Below, piece after piece: positions 1 through 8,140 of a stretch of 64,000 nucleotides of DNA. This DNA is from Acinetobacter courvalinii. GTDB lineage: Bacteria > Pseudomonadota > Gammaproteobacteria > Pseudomonadales > Moraxellaceae. The position numbers and the translations under genes were made by a program. Under the pieces are notes generated by a model. That model searched no databases. It was not told the DNA's origin and was given only the letters and a program-made list of their open reading frames with translations. Each line of letters starts with the position of its first letter. The stretch's first letter is position 1. Location of the stretch: contig NZ_BMDA01000002.1 of NCBI RefSeq assembly GCF_014635545.1, positions 248,001-312,000 on the forward strand. Direction: 5' to 3'.

Positions 1-1
1 T

Positions 2-478
2 GATGTCTCTGGCGAGATTCCGTTGAACCAGCCGATTGCGCAAATGATTGATTTGCTAAAACGCAAGAAAATGAGTGCACTGCCGGCAACCGCACAGCAT
101 TATCTGCCTTTGATCCGGGTCGATGATTTATGTCAGATCATGGTCAAGGCTTCGATGGATCAGGCGTTAGTAAATCAGTCGATGCTGGTAGTCAGCGAGC
201 ATGATCTGGCCCTACCGCAATTGACGGGCCTGATTGCAGCGCAGTTGCAGGTCAAGGCGCCTACACGCCATGTTCCGGTCGCTTTATTGAAACTGATTTT
301 AAAGTGGCAATGGCTGGCGAAGAAGCTGGAAATGTCTCGGGAAATGTTAGATTTCCTTAGAACCGAACCTTTAGAACAAGCAGTGTTACAGCAGTTCAAA
401 CAGCGCTGGCAGCTTGCAACGGGTGATCTGGAAGGCGCAATTCGTAAAACCACGGATTGGGTCAGTCAGGCCCGTTAA
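2..478 (+). CDS. C-terminal part of an NAD(P)-binding SDR/epimerase-like protein (5' truncated)
   Basis: The reading frame is open from the first bases of the window and ends at TAA 476-478, so only the last 158 or so residues are visible and the true start lies upstream. The visible part has a helix-rich C-terminal region with 'YLPLIRVDDLCQIM', a pattern typical of the substrate side of extended SDR/epimerase-type proteins (the 'vhVdDla' segment). The Rossmann glycine motif is not in the window. It ends just before a hairpin shared with the convergent acr1 gene. Family assignment is moderate; the substrate is unknown. Confidence 0.6.
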   Translation, partial: DVSGEIPLNQPIAQMIDLLKRKKMSALPATAQHYLPLIRVDDLCQIMVKASMDQALVNQSMLVVSEHDLALPQLTGLIAAQLQVKAPTRHVPVALLKLILKWQWLAKKLEMSREMLDFLRTEPLEQAVLQQFKQRWQLATGDLEGAIRKTTDWVSQAR

Positions 479-497
479 ACAGAGCTTTATTCAAAAT

Positions 498-528
498 AAA
501 AACAGCCAGTCAAAGGACGGGCTGTTTT
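498..528. terminator. bidirectional intrinsic terminator between the partial SDR gene and acr1
   Basis: Inverted repeat AAAACAGCC (499-507) / GGCTGTTTT (520-528) with a 12-base loop. It has a T run on the plus side and an A-rich run on the other, so it can serve both convergent genes. Confidence 0.75.
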
Positions 529-549
529 CTTAATGAACCGGCTAGAGGC

Positions 550-1437
550 TTACCAGTGTTCACCTGGGAACAGGCGGGCATAGGCACGTTGCACCAGATT
601 AAGTTTTTCCTGTTTGCCCACAGATGCGGTAGAGCTTGGGAACAGGTTATAGCCAATCGACATCAGGATATTGTTGATGTCTGGTGCGATTGCATAGGTA
701 ATCGAAGCCAGGCGACCAAGATTGGTGGCGATTTTCTTCGGACGTTTCACGATGGCATAAGCAATCAGATCGGCAGCTTCTTCTGGTGAAAGCGTTGGGA
801 CATATTTATAGATTTTGGTCGGCGCAATCATTGGCGTACGGACCAAAGGCATATAAATAGAGGTAATCGCAATTTTATGTGCATGTACTTCTGCGGATAA
901 GCAGCGGCTGAATGCATCTAAAGCTGCTTTTGATGCAACATAAGCCGAGAAGCGGGTCGCATTGGCAAGTACCCCGATCGAGCTGATATTGATGATCTGG
1001 CCATCTTTGCGCTGCATCATATGCGGCAGGATATTCAGAACCAGACGTACTGCACCGAAGTAGTTAAGCTGCATGGTGCGCTCGAAGTCATGAAAACGGT
1101 CAACCGATTCATGGACCGCTCGGCGGATGGAACGACCGGCATTATTTACAAGAATGTCGATGTGATCCACTGCAGCCAGAATTTCTTTTGAAACCGCATC
1201 AATGGATTCCATCTCGTTGAGATCACATGGAAACACAGACGCCTTTCCACCTTCAGCCTCGATCTCTGCTTTGACCTCATCTAACTTCTCCTTGGTGCGA
1301 GCGAGCAATAAGACATGGGCCCCAGCTTGCGCCAGGTATTTTGAAACCGTTAAACCAATACCACTTGATGCACCAGTGACAATGATTGTTTTACCGTCGA
1401 CTTTTTGCTGAAAAAGTTTTTTGAGTTTTGCATTCAT
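550..1437 (-). CDS. acr1: fatty acyl-CoA reductase Acr1 (short-chain dehydrogenase)
   Basis: NADPH-dependent reduction of long-chain acyl-CoA to the fatty aldehyde, the first step toward wax-ester precursors in Acinetobacter. The 295-residue length equals that of A. baylyi Acr1. The recognisable Acr1 blocks are present: the cofactor motif TGASSGIG near residues 21-28, NNAGRSIRRAVHES, the catalytic YVASK, and the C-terminal 'YARLFPGEHW'. It is a classical SDR fold with a short hydrophobic C-terminal region that may touch membranes. It is monocistronic and convergent with the partial SDR gene. The match to Acr1 is from recall of that protein, so the identity is well supported, but activity on acyl-CoA is inferred. 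Confidence 0.88.
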   Translation of the reverse strand: MNAKLKKLFQQKVDGKTIIVTGASSGIGLTVSKYLAQAGAHVLLLARTKEKLDEVKAEIEAEGGKASVFPCDLNEMESIDAVSKEILAAVDHIDILVNNAGRSIRRAVHESVDRFHDFERTMQLNYFGAVRLVLNILPHMMQRKDGQIINISSIGVLANATRFSAYVASKAALDAFSRCLSAEVHAHKIAITSIYMPLVRTPMIAPTKIYKYVPTLSPEEAADLIAYAIVKRPKKIATNLGRLASITYAIAPDINNILMSIGYNLFPSSTASVGKQEKLNLVQRAYARLFPGEHW

Positions 1438-1650
1438 GTAAGTATCCTACATTCATCACGAATCATGCTGTTGTGTGCAATGCTGTCCTATACCGCTTAA
1501 CACTGCAATTTATTTTGGTCTAATATTAACCGATCTTTTTTGTTTGTCTAGTGTAAATGTTTGAAAAATAATATCTTTTTTAGAGTAAAAGCTCTAAAAC
1601 AAGGTGTTGTATTAGTTGAAAAATCGAGCATATTTTTTTAGTTTTGCACA

Positions 1651-1676
1651 AAAAATAAGCCCCATTTTCGGGGCTC
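1651..1676 (-). terminator. intrinsic terminator of metY
   Basis: AGCCCC (1658-1663) / GGGGCT (1670-1675). Read on the minus strand, the stem is followed by a T-rich run. It lies 17 bases past the metY stop. Confidence 0.75.
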
Positions 1677-1692
1677 ATTGATTTCATTAAAA

Positions 1693-2970
1693 TTAAACTT
1701 GGGCGAGGGCTTGTTCGAGATCGGCAATCAGGTCATCCACATGTTCGATACCAATCGACAAACGCACTAAATCTTCACTGACACCCGCTGATTTTAGCTC
1801 TTCTGCATTGAGTTGGCGGTGAGTTGTGGTCGCAGGATGGCAGGCCAGACTTTTGGCGTCGCCAATGTTGACCAGACGGGTAAACAGTTGCAAGGCATCA
1901 ATAAAGCGAGTACCGCCTTTTAAGCCATCTTGCACACCAAAGGACAGGATGGCAGAAGGTTTACCTTTCACATACTTTTGCGCCAAATGGTGCTGTGGAT
2001 GATCTTTCAGACCCGCATAATTGACCCATTTTACTTTTGGATGCTGTTTTAAATATTCAGCAATCTTGATGGCATTTTCAGTATGTCGTTCCATGCGCAA
2101 GTTTAAAGTTTCCAGTCCTTGCAGGATCAGGAATACGCTCAGCGGACTAATGGCTGCGCCAGTATTGCGTAATGGTACTACCCGCGCACGGGCAATATAA
2201 GCAGCTTCTCCCAATACTTCGACATAATTGACACCATGATAGCTTGGGTCTGGCGTGTTTAATGCTTTGAAGCGTTCAGGATATTTGCCCCAAGGAAATT
2301 TACCGCTATCGACAATCACACCACCGATGCTATTGCCGTGACCGCCGATATATTTGGTCAGGGAATGAATCACAATATCTGCACCAAATTCAAAAGGTTT
2401 AAGCAGTGCAGGTGTTGCTACCGTATTATCGACAATCACAGGCACACCATACTCATGCGCAATCTTGGCAATGGCTTCAAGATCGATGATATTGCCGAGC
2501 GGATTACCGATCGATTCCACAAACACCAGTTTGGTTTTGTCATCAATAATTTGACGCAGCGCTTCCGGATTCTGATAGTCAAAGAAACGCACTTCAATGC
2601 CTTGCTTCGGCAAGGTGTGGGCAAATAGGTTATAGGTTCCGCCATATAAGGTGGAGACCGAGGCGATATTGTCGCCTGCTTCGGCAATGGTCTGAATTGC
2701 GTAGGTAATCGCAGCCATGCCTGAGGCCAGCGCCAACGCCCCAATCCCGCCCTCCAGTGCTGCAATACGTTGTTCAAGCACGGCAGTGGTCGGGTTCATA
2801 ATCCGGGTATAGATATTACCCTGAACTTTTAAATCAAATAGGTCTGCACCATGCTGTGTATTATCAAAGGCATAAGAGGTGGTTTGATAGATCGGCACGG
2901 CCACAGCCTTAGTGGTAGCCTCTGGTGAATATCCCGCATGAATGGTTAAAGTTTCATCTTTATAGGTCAT
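1693..2970 (-). CDS. metY: O-acetylhomoserine aminocarboxypropyltransferase / sulfhydrylase
   Basis: PLP enzyme that makes homocysteine directly from O-acetylhomoserine and sulfide, in methionine biosynthesis in the cytosol. The 425-residue length is typical of the MetY branch of the Cys/Met-metabolism PLP family, longer than MetB/MetC at about 390. Visible motifs are the N-terminal 'TLTIHAGYSPE', the substrate/PLP region 'YTRIMNPTTAVLEQRIAALE', and the Schiff-base lysine in 'HSLTKYIGGHG' near residue 206. It is a single gene with its own terminator, divergent from ettA. O-acetyl- versus O-succinylhomoserine preference cannot be read directly; the family points to O-acetyl. Confidence 0.92.
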   Translation of the reverse strand: MTYKDETLTIHAGYSPEATTKAVAVPIYQTTSYAFDNTQHGADLFDLKVQGNIYTRIMNPTTAVLEQRIAALEGGIGALALASGMAAITYAIQTIAEAGDNIASVSTLYGGTYNLFAHTLPKQGIEVRFFDYQNPEALRQIIDDKTKLVFVESIGNPLGNIIDLEAIAKIAHEYGVPVIVDNTVATPALLKPFEFGADIVIHSLTKYIGGHGNSIGGVIVDSGKFPWGKYPERFKALNTPDPSYHGVNYVEVLGEAAYIARARVVPLRNTGAAISPLSVFLILQGLETLNLRMERHTENAIKIAEYLKQHPKVKWVNYAGLKDHPQHHLAQKYVKGKPSAILSFGVQDGLKGGTRFIDALQLFTRLVNIGDAKSLACHPATTTHRQLNAEELKSAGVSEDLVRLSIGIEHVDDLIADLEQALAQV

Positions 2971-3181
2971 GATGACTTCATCTACGTGAGTTAAATAATC
3001 ATCGAGTCTAGCCGATATTTTATCCAGAAGGGTGCATAAATTTTGCGCTGTATAGCATTTTTAGTGATATAGCAGGATTAATCCAGAGCAGATCAATTTT
3101 TTATCTGCTGTAAATCATTCAAGACTGTAATGTCTTGAAAAAGAAAATCCTTTGTTGAAGCCAAACAAATGTCAACTTAAC

Positions 3182-3210
3182 TTCAAGTCAAGGGGGTTTC
3201 AGCGTATAAT
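3182..3210 (+). promoter_or_regulatory. sigma-70-type promoter of ettA
   Basis: -35 TTCAAG (3182-3187), 17-base spacer, consensus -10 TATAAT (3205-3210), 59 bases before the GTG start of ettA. Confidence 0.65.
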
Positions 3211-3269
3211 ATGCCAGATATTTTTTCGCTTATTTGCGATGTACTGGTTTTTCAATTGAGGAGTCCTGC

Positions 3270-4931
3270 GTGGCCCAATATATTTATACGATGAACCGAG
3301 TGTCTAAAATGGTTCCGCCGAAGCGCGAAATCTTAAAAGACATCTCTTTATCATTTTTCCCAGGCGCAAAGATTGGTGTGCTTGGTTTGAACGGTGCAGG
3401 TAAGTCAACCCTTCTCCGTATTATGGCTGGCGTAGATAAAGATTTCTCAGGTGAAGCTCGTGCACAACCAGGAATCAAAATCGGTTACTTAGAACAAGAG
3501 CCACCACTTGATCCGACCAAAGACGTTCGTGGTAACGTTGAAGATGGTGTACGTGAAGCACTTGACGCTTTAGAACGTCTTGATCAGGTTTTTGCTGAAT
3601 ATGCTGAACCGGATGCAGATTTTGATGCACTTGCGAAAGAGCAAGAAAAATTGGAATCCATCATCCATGCATGGGATGCACATAACCTCAATAACCAGCT
3701 TGAAATTGCTGCGGATGCATTGAACCTTCCAGCATGGGATGCTGATGTATCCTTGCTTTCAGGTGGTGAGCGTCGTCGTGTTGCATTGTGCCGTTTATTG
3801 CTTTCCAAGCCAGACATGTTGCTTCTCGACGAACCGACCAACCATTTGGATGCTGAATCAGTATCTTGGTTAGAACGTTTCTTGAAAGATTTCCCTGGTA
3901 CCATCGTTGCGATTACGCATGACCGTTATTTCTTGGATAACGTGGCTGAGTGGATTCTTGAACTTGACCGTGGACATGGTATTCCTTACCAAGGTAACTA
4001 TTCTTCTTGGTTGGAACAAAAGAATGCCCGTCTAGAGCAGGAACAGAAACAAGAAGAATCTTTTGCTAAAGCATTGAAAAAAGAACTTGAATGGGTTCGT
4101 TCAAATGCCAAAGGCCAGCAAAAGAAAAACAAAGCGCGTATGGAACGTTTTGAAGAGCTTAACTCTAAAGAATTCCAGCAACGTAATGAAACCTCTGAAA
4201 TCTACATTCCACCTGGCCCACGTCTGGGTAACAAGGTTGTGGAAGTGGAAGGGATCAGTAAATCATTCGATGGTCGCTTACTCTATGAAAACCTGACGTT
4301 CACTGTACCGCCTACAGCGATCGTGGGTATTGTTGGTCCAAACGGTGCGGGTAAAACCACCTTATTCCGTATGATGACGGGCGAACAGCAACCGGATACC
4401 GGTACTGTGACTTTAGGTGAGTCGGTTAAAGTGGCTTACGTAGGTCAGATTCGTGACACCTTGGATAACAACAAAACCGTTTGGGAAGAAGTTTCTGGCG
4501 GTTTAGATATCCTGAAAATCGGTGATTACGAAATTGCATCACGTGCTTATATCGGTCGCTTTAACTTTAAAGGTCAGGATCAGCAAAAACGTGTAGGTGA
4601 ATTGTCGGGTGGTGAGCGTAACCGTTTACAACTTGCCAAGATCTTGCAGATGGGCGCAAACGTGATCTTACTGGATGAGCCATCGAACGACTTGGACATC
4701 GAAACTTTACGTGCACTTGAGGATGCCATTCTGGTATTCCCGGGTACGGTTATGGTGGTATCGCATGACCGTTGGTTCCTTGACCGTATTGCAACGCACA
4801 TCTTATCGTTTGAGAACGAACAGCCAGAATTCTACACAGGTAACTATGCAGAATACGAAGCTTACCGTCAGTCACGTTTAGGTGATGATGCATCTCAAAA
4901 ACGCACCAAATACAAAAAAATTACCGGTTAA
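3270..4931 (+). CDS. ettA: energy-dependent translational throttle protein EttA (ABC-F ATPase)
   Basis: ABC-F protein that binds the ribosomal E site and gates the first elongation steps according to the ADP/ATP ratio. Two ATPase domains are visible. Domain 1 has Walker A GLNGAGKST, signature LSGGERRR and Walker B 'LLLDEPTNHLD'. Domain 2 has GPNGAGKTT, LSGGERNR and 'ILLDEPSNDLD'. A charged linker between them ('RSNAKGQQKKNKARMERFEEL') matches the P-site tRNA interaction motif region. There are no transmembrane segments. GTG at 3270 is chosen because the protein then begins 'VAQYIYTMNRV', like E. coli EttA (MAQFVYTM), and GAGGAG sits 6 bases upstream; a longer in-frame start at 3234 adds 12 unconserved residues. 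Length is 553 aa, against 555 in E. coli. Confidence 0.95.
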   Translation: MAQYIYTMNRVSKMVPPKREILKDISLSFFPGAKIGVLGLNGAGKSTLLRIMAGVDKDFSGEARAQPGIKIGYLEQEPPLDPTKDVRGNVEDGVREALDALERLDQVFAEYAEPDADFDALAKEQEKLESIIHAWDAHNLNNQLEIAADALNLPAWDADVSLLSGGERRRVALCRLLLSKPDMLLLDEPTNHLDAESVSWLERFLKDFPGTIVAITHDRYFLDNVAEWILELDRGHGIPYQGNYSSWLEQKNARLEQEQKQEESFAKALKKELEWVRSNAKGQQKKNKARMERFEELNSKEFQQRNETSEIYIPPGPRLGNKVVEVEGISKSFDGRLLYENLTFTVPPTAIVGIVGPNGAGKTTLFRMMTGEQQPDTGTVTLGESVKVAYVGQIRDTLDNNKTVWEEVSGGLDILKIGDYEIASRAYIGRFNFKGQDQQKRVGELSGGERNRLQLAKILQMGANVILLDEPSNDLDIETLRALEDAILVFPGTVMVVSHDRWFLDRIATHILSFENEQPEFYTGNYAEYEAYRQSRLGDDASQKRTKYKKITG

Positions 4932-4950
4932 TTTCGGGTAAATCAAAAAA

Positions 4951-4972
4951 CCAGCCTCCGGGCTGGTTTTTT
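4951..4972 (+). terminator. intrinsic terminator of ettA
   Basis: CCAGCC (4951-4956), TCCG loop, GGCTGG (4961-4966), then six T. Confidence 0.85.
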
Positions 4973-5114
4973 ATGGATAAAATCTCAAAAAATATTAAGA
5001 AATAGAAGTTAAAATTTTTATAAAGTGTTTGAATTTATACTTATATTTTTAATGTATTAAGATTAATATTATGTCTCCTTTTATTAAAAGGTAAATTTAC
5101 CTTTCTGGAAAATC

Positions 5115-5708
5115 ATGAAAAAAATTAAACTTTATACAATTGCTTTAGGGGTAGCTGTTGCTACGCAACTTACTGGATGCCTTTCAGTAAAATCTTATGT
5201 TGATCCTGCTTATAAGTCTGTGACCTATTCAGATATTAAAAGGCCCGCTCAACCTATTCCTGTGGTTTTAACGACCGAATTTCAGAGAAATGGCGTCGTC
5301 ATCCCCAAAGCGGGTAAAGAACTACAATCAGCGGTTGAGCGTAGTTTAAGAGCAACCGGCATGTTTTCTCCAACGGCTCAGTTGAACGGCGAGAAGCAAG
5401 CAAAATTACAGTTAACCGCGAATAACGTGGCTGATTTAGGTGAGGCCGCTGGTAAGGGGGTTTTAACAGGACTGACTTTTGGTGCTGTTGGTAATGCGAT
5501 TGCTGATAAATATGAATTTAAATTTAATTATATTGATGCTCAAGGTAAAGAAACGTCTCAACGTTATCCGCACATGATTTTAACAACAGTTGGAAATAAG
5601 AAAGCACCTGTTGAAAACGTACAACCAATGTCGATCAATGAAGCATTCAATAAAGTTGTTGATGATGTTGTAATACGTTTTTCTTCTGATTTACAAAAAC
5701 AGCAATAA
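5115..5708 (+). CDS. putative outer-membrane lipoprotein, function unknown
   Basis: 197 residues with a lipoprotein signal peptide: MKKIKLY, a hydrophobic core, and lipobox LTGC with the lipidated Cys at residue 22. The mature part carries a short glycine-rich hydrophobic stretch ('GKGVLTGLTFGAVGNAIADKY', about residues 115-135) that resembles a membrane-touching segment. I do not recognise a named family. It is a single gene between ettA and a convergent lipoprotein gene, with its own terminator; the DNA is AT-rich upstream. A cell-envelope location is well supported; the role is unknown. Confidence 0.8.
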   Translation: MKKIKLYTIALGVAVATQLTGCLSVKSYVDPAYKSVTYSDIKRPAQPIPVVLTTEFQRNGVVIPKAGKELQSAVERSLRATGMFSPTAQLNGEKQAKLQLTANNVADLGEAAGKGVLTGLTFGAVGNAIADKYEFKFNYIDAQGKETSQRYPHMILTTVGNKKAPVENVQPMSINEAFNKVVDDVVIRFSSDLQKQQ

Positions 5709-5769
5709 AAATCTGGCTTAAATAAATAAGTCTGTTGGAAGAATTTATTAGACAATTTTTAGATAAAAA

Positions 5770-5792
5770 CCAGCCTGAGGGCTGGTTTTTTT
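5770..5792 (+). terminator. intrinsic terminator of the 5115-5708 lipoprotein gene
   Basis: CCAGCC (5770-5775), TGAG, GGCTGG (5780-5785), T7. The stem is identical to that of the ettA terminator. Confidence 0.85.
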
Positions 5793-5851
5793 ATGTTCAT
5801 TAAAAGTTGAGTGGATCAGCAGGGCATATAAAAAAAGCCAATGCTCAACGT

Positions 5852-6544
5852 TTAATTATTAAACTCACCCCGTAAATCGGCCCACATCAATGATGGAACC
5901 ACTGTAATCACATCGAAAGTCATGGCAAAGGGATAAAGCACCATGCGGGTGGCTTTTTTTACCGGATGCTTTTTGGTAATTTTATTTTCCTGTTGCAGGA
6001 TAATTGGATAAGGCTGCGCTAAGGTTTTCTGGATCTTGCGTGCTTCCGGTGCCTGATAGAGCTGGCCTTTAAAGAAAATATTAATATACGGATAAGGCGC
6101 GGTTTGCTGGTTATAAATGGTATTGAAATTCTGTCTAAAGCCCAGGGATTTTAATAGGTCCTTTTGTGTGTCATTCAAATCGACCATTCGCGTGTTATAG
6201 CGAATCTGTAACACACCCTGAAAATGACTTGGATCATCCATAGTCAGTACCAATGGCGAAGGGCTGGTCAGACTGCGTTGATCTGCTGGAATTGCATGTA
6301 GCAGTTTGGATAGCTCTGCGCTTCCGTCGGTCATTAAATAACTGAAATCCTTACCTACAAATACAATACCTTGTGCCTGCTGGTTTTGAACAGCTTGCCC
6401 TATGGCAATGATTTGATCTTTTGCTAAAGTCACTGTTTCGGTTCTTGTGGTTTCGTTCGGAAGTGCCTGTGACAGCAATGTCGTGGCACAGCCACTCAAA
6501 TTTAGACAGGCGATTGCGATGAGGGCGGAACATAGTTTATGCAT
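5852..6544 (-). CDS. putative lipoprotein, function unknown
   Basis: 230 residues. The signal peptide MHKLCSALIAIACLNLSGC has lipobox LSGC with Cys at residue 19, followed by 'ATTLLSQALPNETTRTETVTLAKDQIIAIGQAV'. The mature domain has no motif I can name. Near the C-terminus is a hydrophobic run ('RMVLYPFAMTFDVITVVPSL') that could be a membrane helix or an amphipathic anchor. It is transcribed toward the other lipoprotein gene and away from the czc locus. It is probably in the cell envelope. Confidence 0.8.
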   Translation of the reverse strand: MHKLCSALIAIACLNLSGCATTLLSQALPNETTRTETVTLAKDQIIAIGQAVQNQQAQGIVFVGKDFSYLMTDGSAELSKLLHAIPADQRSLTSPSPLVLTMDDPSHFQGVLQIRYNTRMVDLNDTQKDLLKSLGFRQNFNTIYNQQTAPYPYINIFFKGQLYQAPEARKIQKTLAQPYPIILQQENKITKKHPVKKATRMVLYPFAMTFDVITVVPSLMWADLRGEFNN

Positions 6545-6624
6545 GGCAGGAACTCAAATCTGAAATTCATTTTTCTAAAGAAAAAACTTTTTTAAATCAG
6601 TCATAAATTGACCAAAAATTGTTT

Positions 6625-6659
6625 TGTAATTTTATTACATCGGCATGGCTTGCTATAGT
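6625..6659 (+). promoter_or_regulatory. operator-like palindrome plus extended -10 in front of the first czcI copy
   Basis: Perfect dyad TGTAATTTTATTACA (6625-6639), 11 bases, then an extended -10 TGC-TATAGT (6651-6659). The same dyad, spacing and extended -10 recur at 7621-7655 before the second czcI copy. No good -35 is seen, so activation by a dyad-binding regulator is likely. Confidence 0.65.
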
Positions 6660-6691
6660 GGCTTTATGCAATTTACTGTAAGGGTGTGCTG

Positions 6692-7090
6692 TTGCAACGT
6701 CCGCTGACTTTTATGACCCTGCTGTTAAGCTTGTTCATGTTCCAAGGTTTCTGGAATGTGGCAGCGGCTTTCTGCGAGCATGAAAAGTCGGGCCAGTACA
6801 GTGAGCTCAAGCATTTTGGGCATCATGCCCCTGAAAAGCGTCATGTTTCCGCAACGCATTCAGCTTCTGCTATTGAAGCGGATAACAATGTCGCCGCCTC
6901 TTTAAACTTGCAAGATCATCATGATCATTTACCGTCCTGTTCCTACGTGATGGTGATGCAAACACAGCAGCAGTGGCATGCCCCTGTTGTACGGATCCAT
7001 GAAATCGAACACCACTATGACTGGTTTAACGCTTACCAGTCCCCGCATTTATCCGGCTTAAACCCACCTCCGATATTGACCTCGCTATAA
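6692..7090 (+). CDS. czcI: CzcI-like periplasmic metal-efflux accessory protein, copy 1
   Basis: 132 residues. The signal-peptide-like N-terminus ('LLLSLFMFQGFWNVAAAFC') is followed by a Cys/His-rich mature part: 'FCEHEKSG', 'HFGHH', 'LQDHHDHLPSC' and 'HEIEHHYDWF'. This matches CzcI, a small periplasmic protein at the head of czc loci thought to modulate pump expression or metal sensing. TTG at 6692 is preferred over GTG at 6686: AAGGG lies 7 bases upstream, and the paralogue at 7689 begins at the equivalent TTG. The two copies are about 50-60% alike by eye, with near-identical signal peptides and C-termini ('YQSPHLSGLNPPP'). Confidence 0.82.
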   Translation: MQRPLTFMTLLLSLFMFQGFWNVAAAFCEHEKSGQYSELKHFGHHAPEKRHVSATHSASAIEADNNVAASLNLQDHHDHLPSCSYVMVMQTQQQWHAPVVRIHEIEHHYDWFNAYQSPHLSGLNPPPILTSL

Positions 7091-7328
7091 GTGAGGTAGC
7101 CTAAAAACAACTCACTGGAAATATATCTATTTCAATGGGTTATTTGTCCTTAATCAAACGCTTGGCAAATTTGAACTTGCCTCGATAAATCATAGCTTCT
7201 TGAGATCTTCAGAATTTTTAGAACAGCGGTTTGGAATCAGGCGTTTATTGAAGATGAATTCACCCACACTCCATTTCTTAATGCTGGAAATGGAACATGA
7301 ATCAACAGATTTAAATCAGGTGAATGTT

Positions 7329-7508
7329 ATGTCTTTTAAATTAAATACAGTGCTATGTTTTTTGGTTTTATTCGTTTCAGCAAGCTGGGCCAATGCCGAT
7401 GGTGGTTTGATTTTTCTGGAAAAGAATCTTAATTCTCAGCAGCAGGCCAAGGCCAAGGCCAAGCTTGAACAGACGCTTGAGCACAAGCATCCTCAAAAGT
7501 GTAAATAA
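7329..7508 (+). CDS. small secreted protein in the czc locus
   Basis: 59 residues: signal peptide MSFKLNTVLCFLVLFVSASWANA, then a short charged mature peptide with KAKAK repeats, ending 'LEHKHPQKCK'. The ATG at 7329 has AGGTGA 5 bases upstream; the frame is open further 5' but that part has no signal character. It lies between the two czcI copies. The terminal His/Cys cluster would suit metal binding, but this is inference from composition and position. No family recognised. Confidence 0.6.
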   Translation: MSFKLNTVLCFLVLFVSASWANADGGLIFLEKNLNSQQQAKAKAKLEQTLEHKHPQKCK

Positions 7509-7620
7509 GTTAATTTAAACTGGAGGGAAACGGCTGAATGAGCAGGGCCGTTTCCTGTTTTAAACCTTTATCGTAGTCTGCTTTGATCTTAAGCTGGGAT
7601 TTTGTAGCTAAATCCAGACA

Positions 7621-7655
7621 TGTAATTTTATTACATCTGCTTTACTTGCTATAGT
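7621..7655 (+). promoter_or_regulatory. operator-like palindrome plus extended -10 in front of the second czcI copy
   Basis: TGTAATTTTATTACA (7621-7635), 11 bases, TGC-TATAGT (7647-7655). Same dyad and geometry as at 6625-6659. Confidence 0.65.
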
Positions 7656-7688
7656 TCATCCGAGCAATTTTTGTCTAAAGAGTAAACT

Positions 7689-8087
7689 TTGCATCGTTCC
7701 GCAATTTTCATCACCGTCTTGCTGAGTTTGTTCATGTTTCAGGGTTTCTGGAATGTGGCGGCGGCTTTTTGTGCGCATGAAAAGTCTGGCGAGTATAGTT
7801 CACTCAATCATTTTGGACATCATGTTCCAGAAAAGTCCCAAGTTTCTGCCCAGCCTGCCATTGCGGTTGACCAGGACGCTTCTGATTTACCTATGCCCTT
7901 AAGTCTGCAGGATCATCATGATCATTTGCCTTCCTGTTTTCATGTGGTGGTGACCGAAGCCCAGCAACAACTGGATCAACCAGTTTTAGGGATGCATCAG
8001 GCAGAACATAAATATTACTGGTCCAACTCCTACCAATCCCCCCATCTCTCTGGATTAAATCCGCCCCCTGTATTGACCCCGCTATAG
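7689..8087 (+). CDS. czcI: CzcI-like periplasmic metal-efflux accessory protein, copy 2
   Basis: 132 residues with TTG start. The signal peptide 'LLSLFMFQGFWNVAAAFC' is nearly identical to copy 1. The mature part has 'FCAHEKSG', 'HFGHH', 'LQDHHDHLPSC' and 'HQAEHKYYW', i.e. His/Cys clusters suited to binding Zn, Co or Cd. It directly precedes czcC and probably heads the czcICBA transcript. Divergence from copy 1 is mainly in the middle (residues 45-70) and in the metal-loop spacing, so the two may differ in metal response. Confidence 0.85.
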   Translation: MHRSAIFITVLLSLFMFQGFWNVAAAFCAHEKSGEYSSLNHFGHHVPEKSQVSAQPAIAVDQDASDLPMPLSLQDHHDHLPSCFHVVVTEAQQQLDQPVLGMHQAEHKYYWSNSYQSPHLSGLNPPPVLTPL

Positions 8088-8105
8088 GTGGGGTAGCCGA
8101 AAAAT

Positions 8106-8138
8106 AGCCCACCGCAACCTTATTATTTGCGGGGCTTT
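8106..8138 (+). promoter_or_regulatory. hairpin overlapping the czcC ribosome-binding site
   Basis: AGCCCACCGCAA (8106-8117) can pair with TTTGCGGGGCT (8126-8136), with one bulge. The GCGGGG that would act as the Shine-Dalgarno sequence for czcC (ATG at 8141) is inside the right arm. It may be a translational attenuator or a partial terminator between czcI and czcC. Confidence 0.45.
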
Positions 8139-8140
8139 AT

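Noticed and set aside
175-453. Minus-strand open frame of 92 codons
   Set aside because: Antisense to the partial SDR gene, with Cys/Ser-rich composition typical of a shadow frame and no ribosome site.
2971-3181. Possible SAM-type riboswitch upstream of metY
   Set aside because: No recognisable SAM riboswitch core was found on the minus strand; only AT-rich sequence.
7200-7328. N-terminal extension of the small secreted protein
   Set aside because: The extra 43 residues have no ribosome site at their start and would hide the clear signal peptide that begins at 7329.
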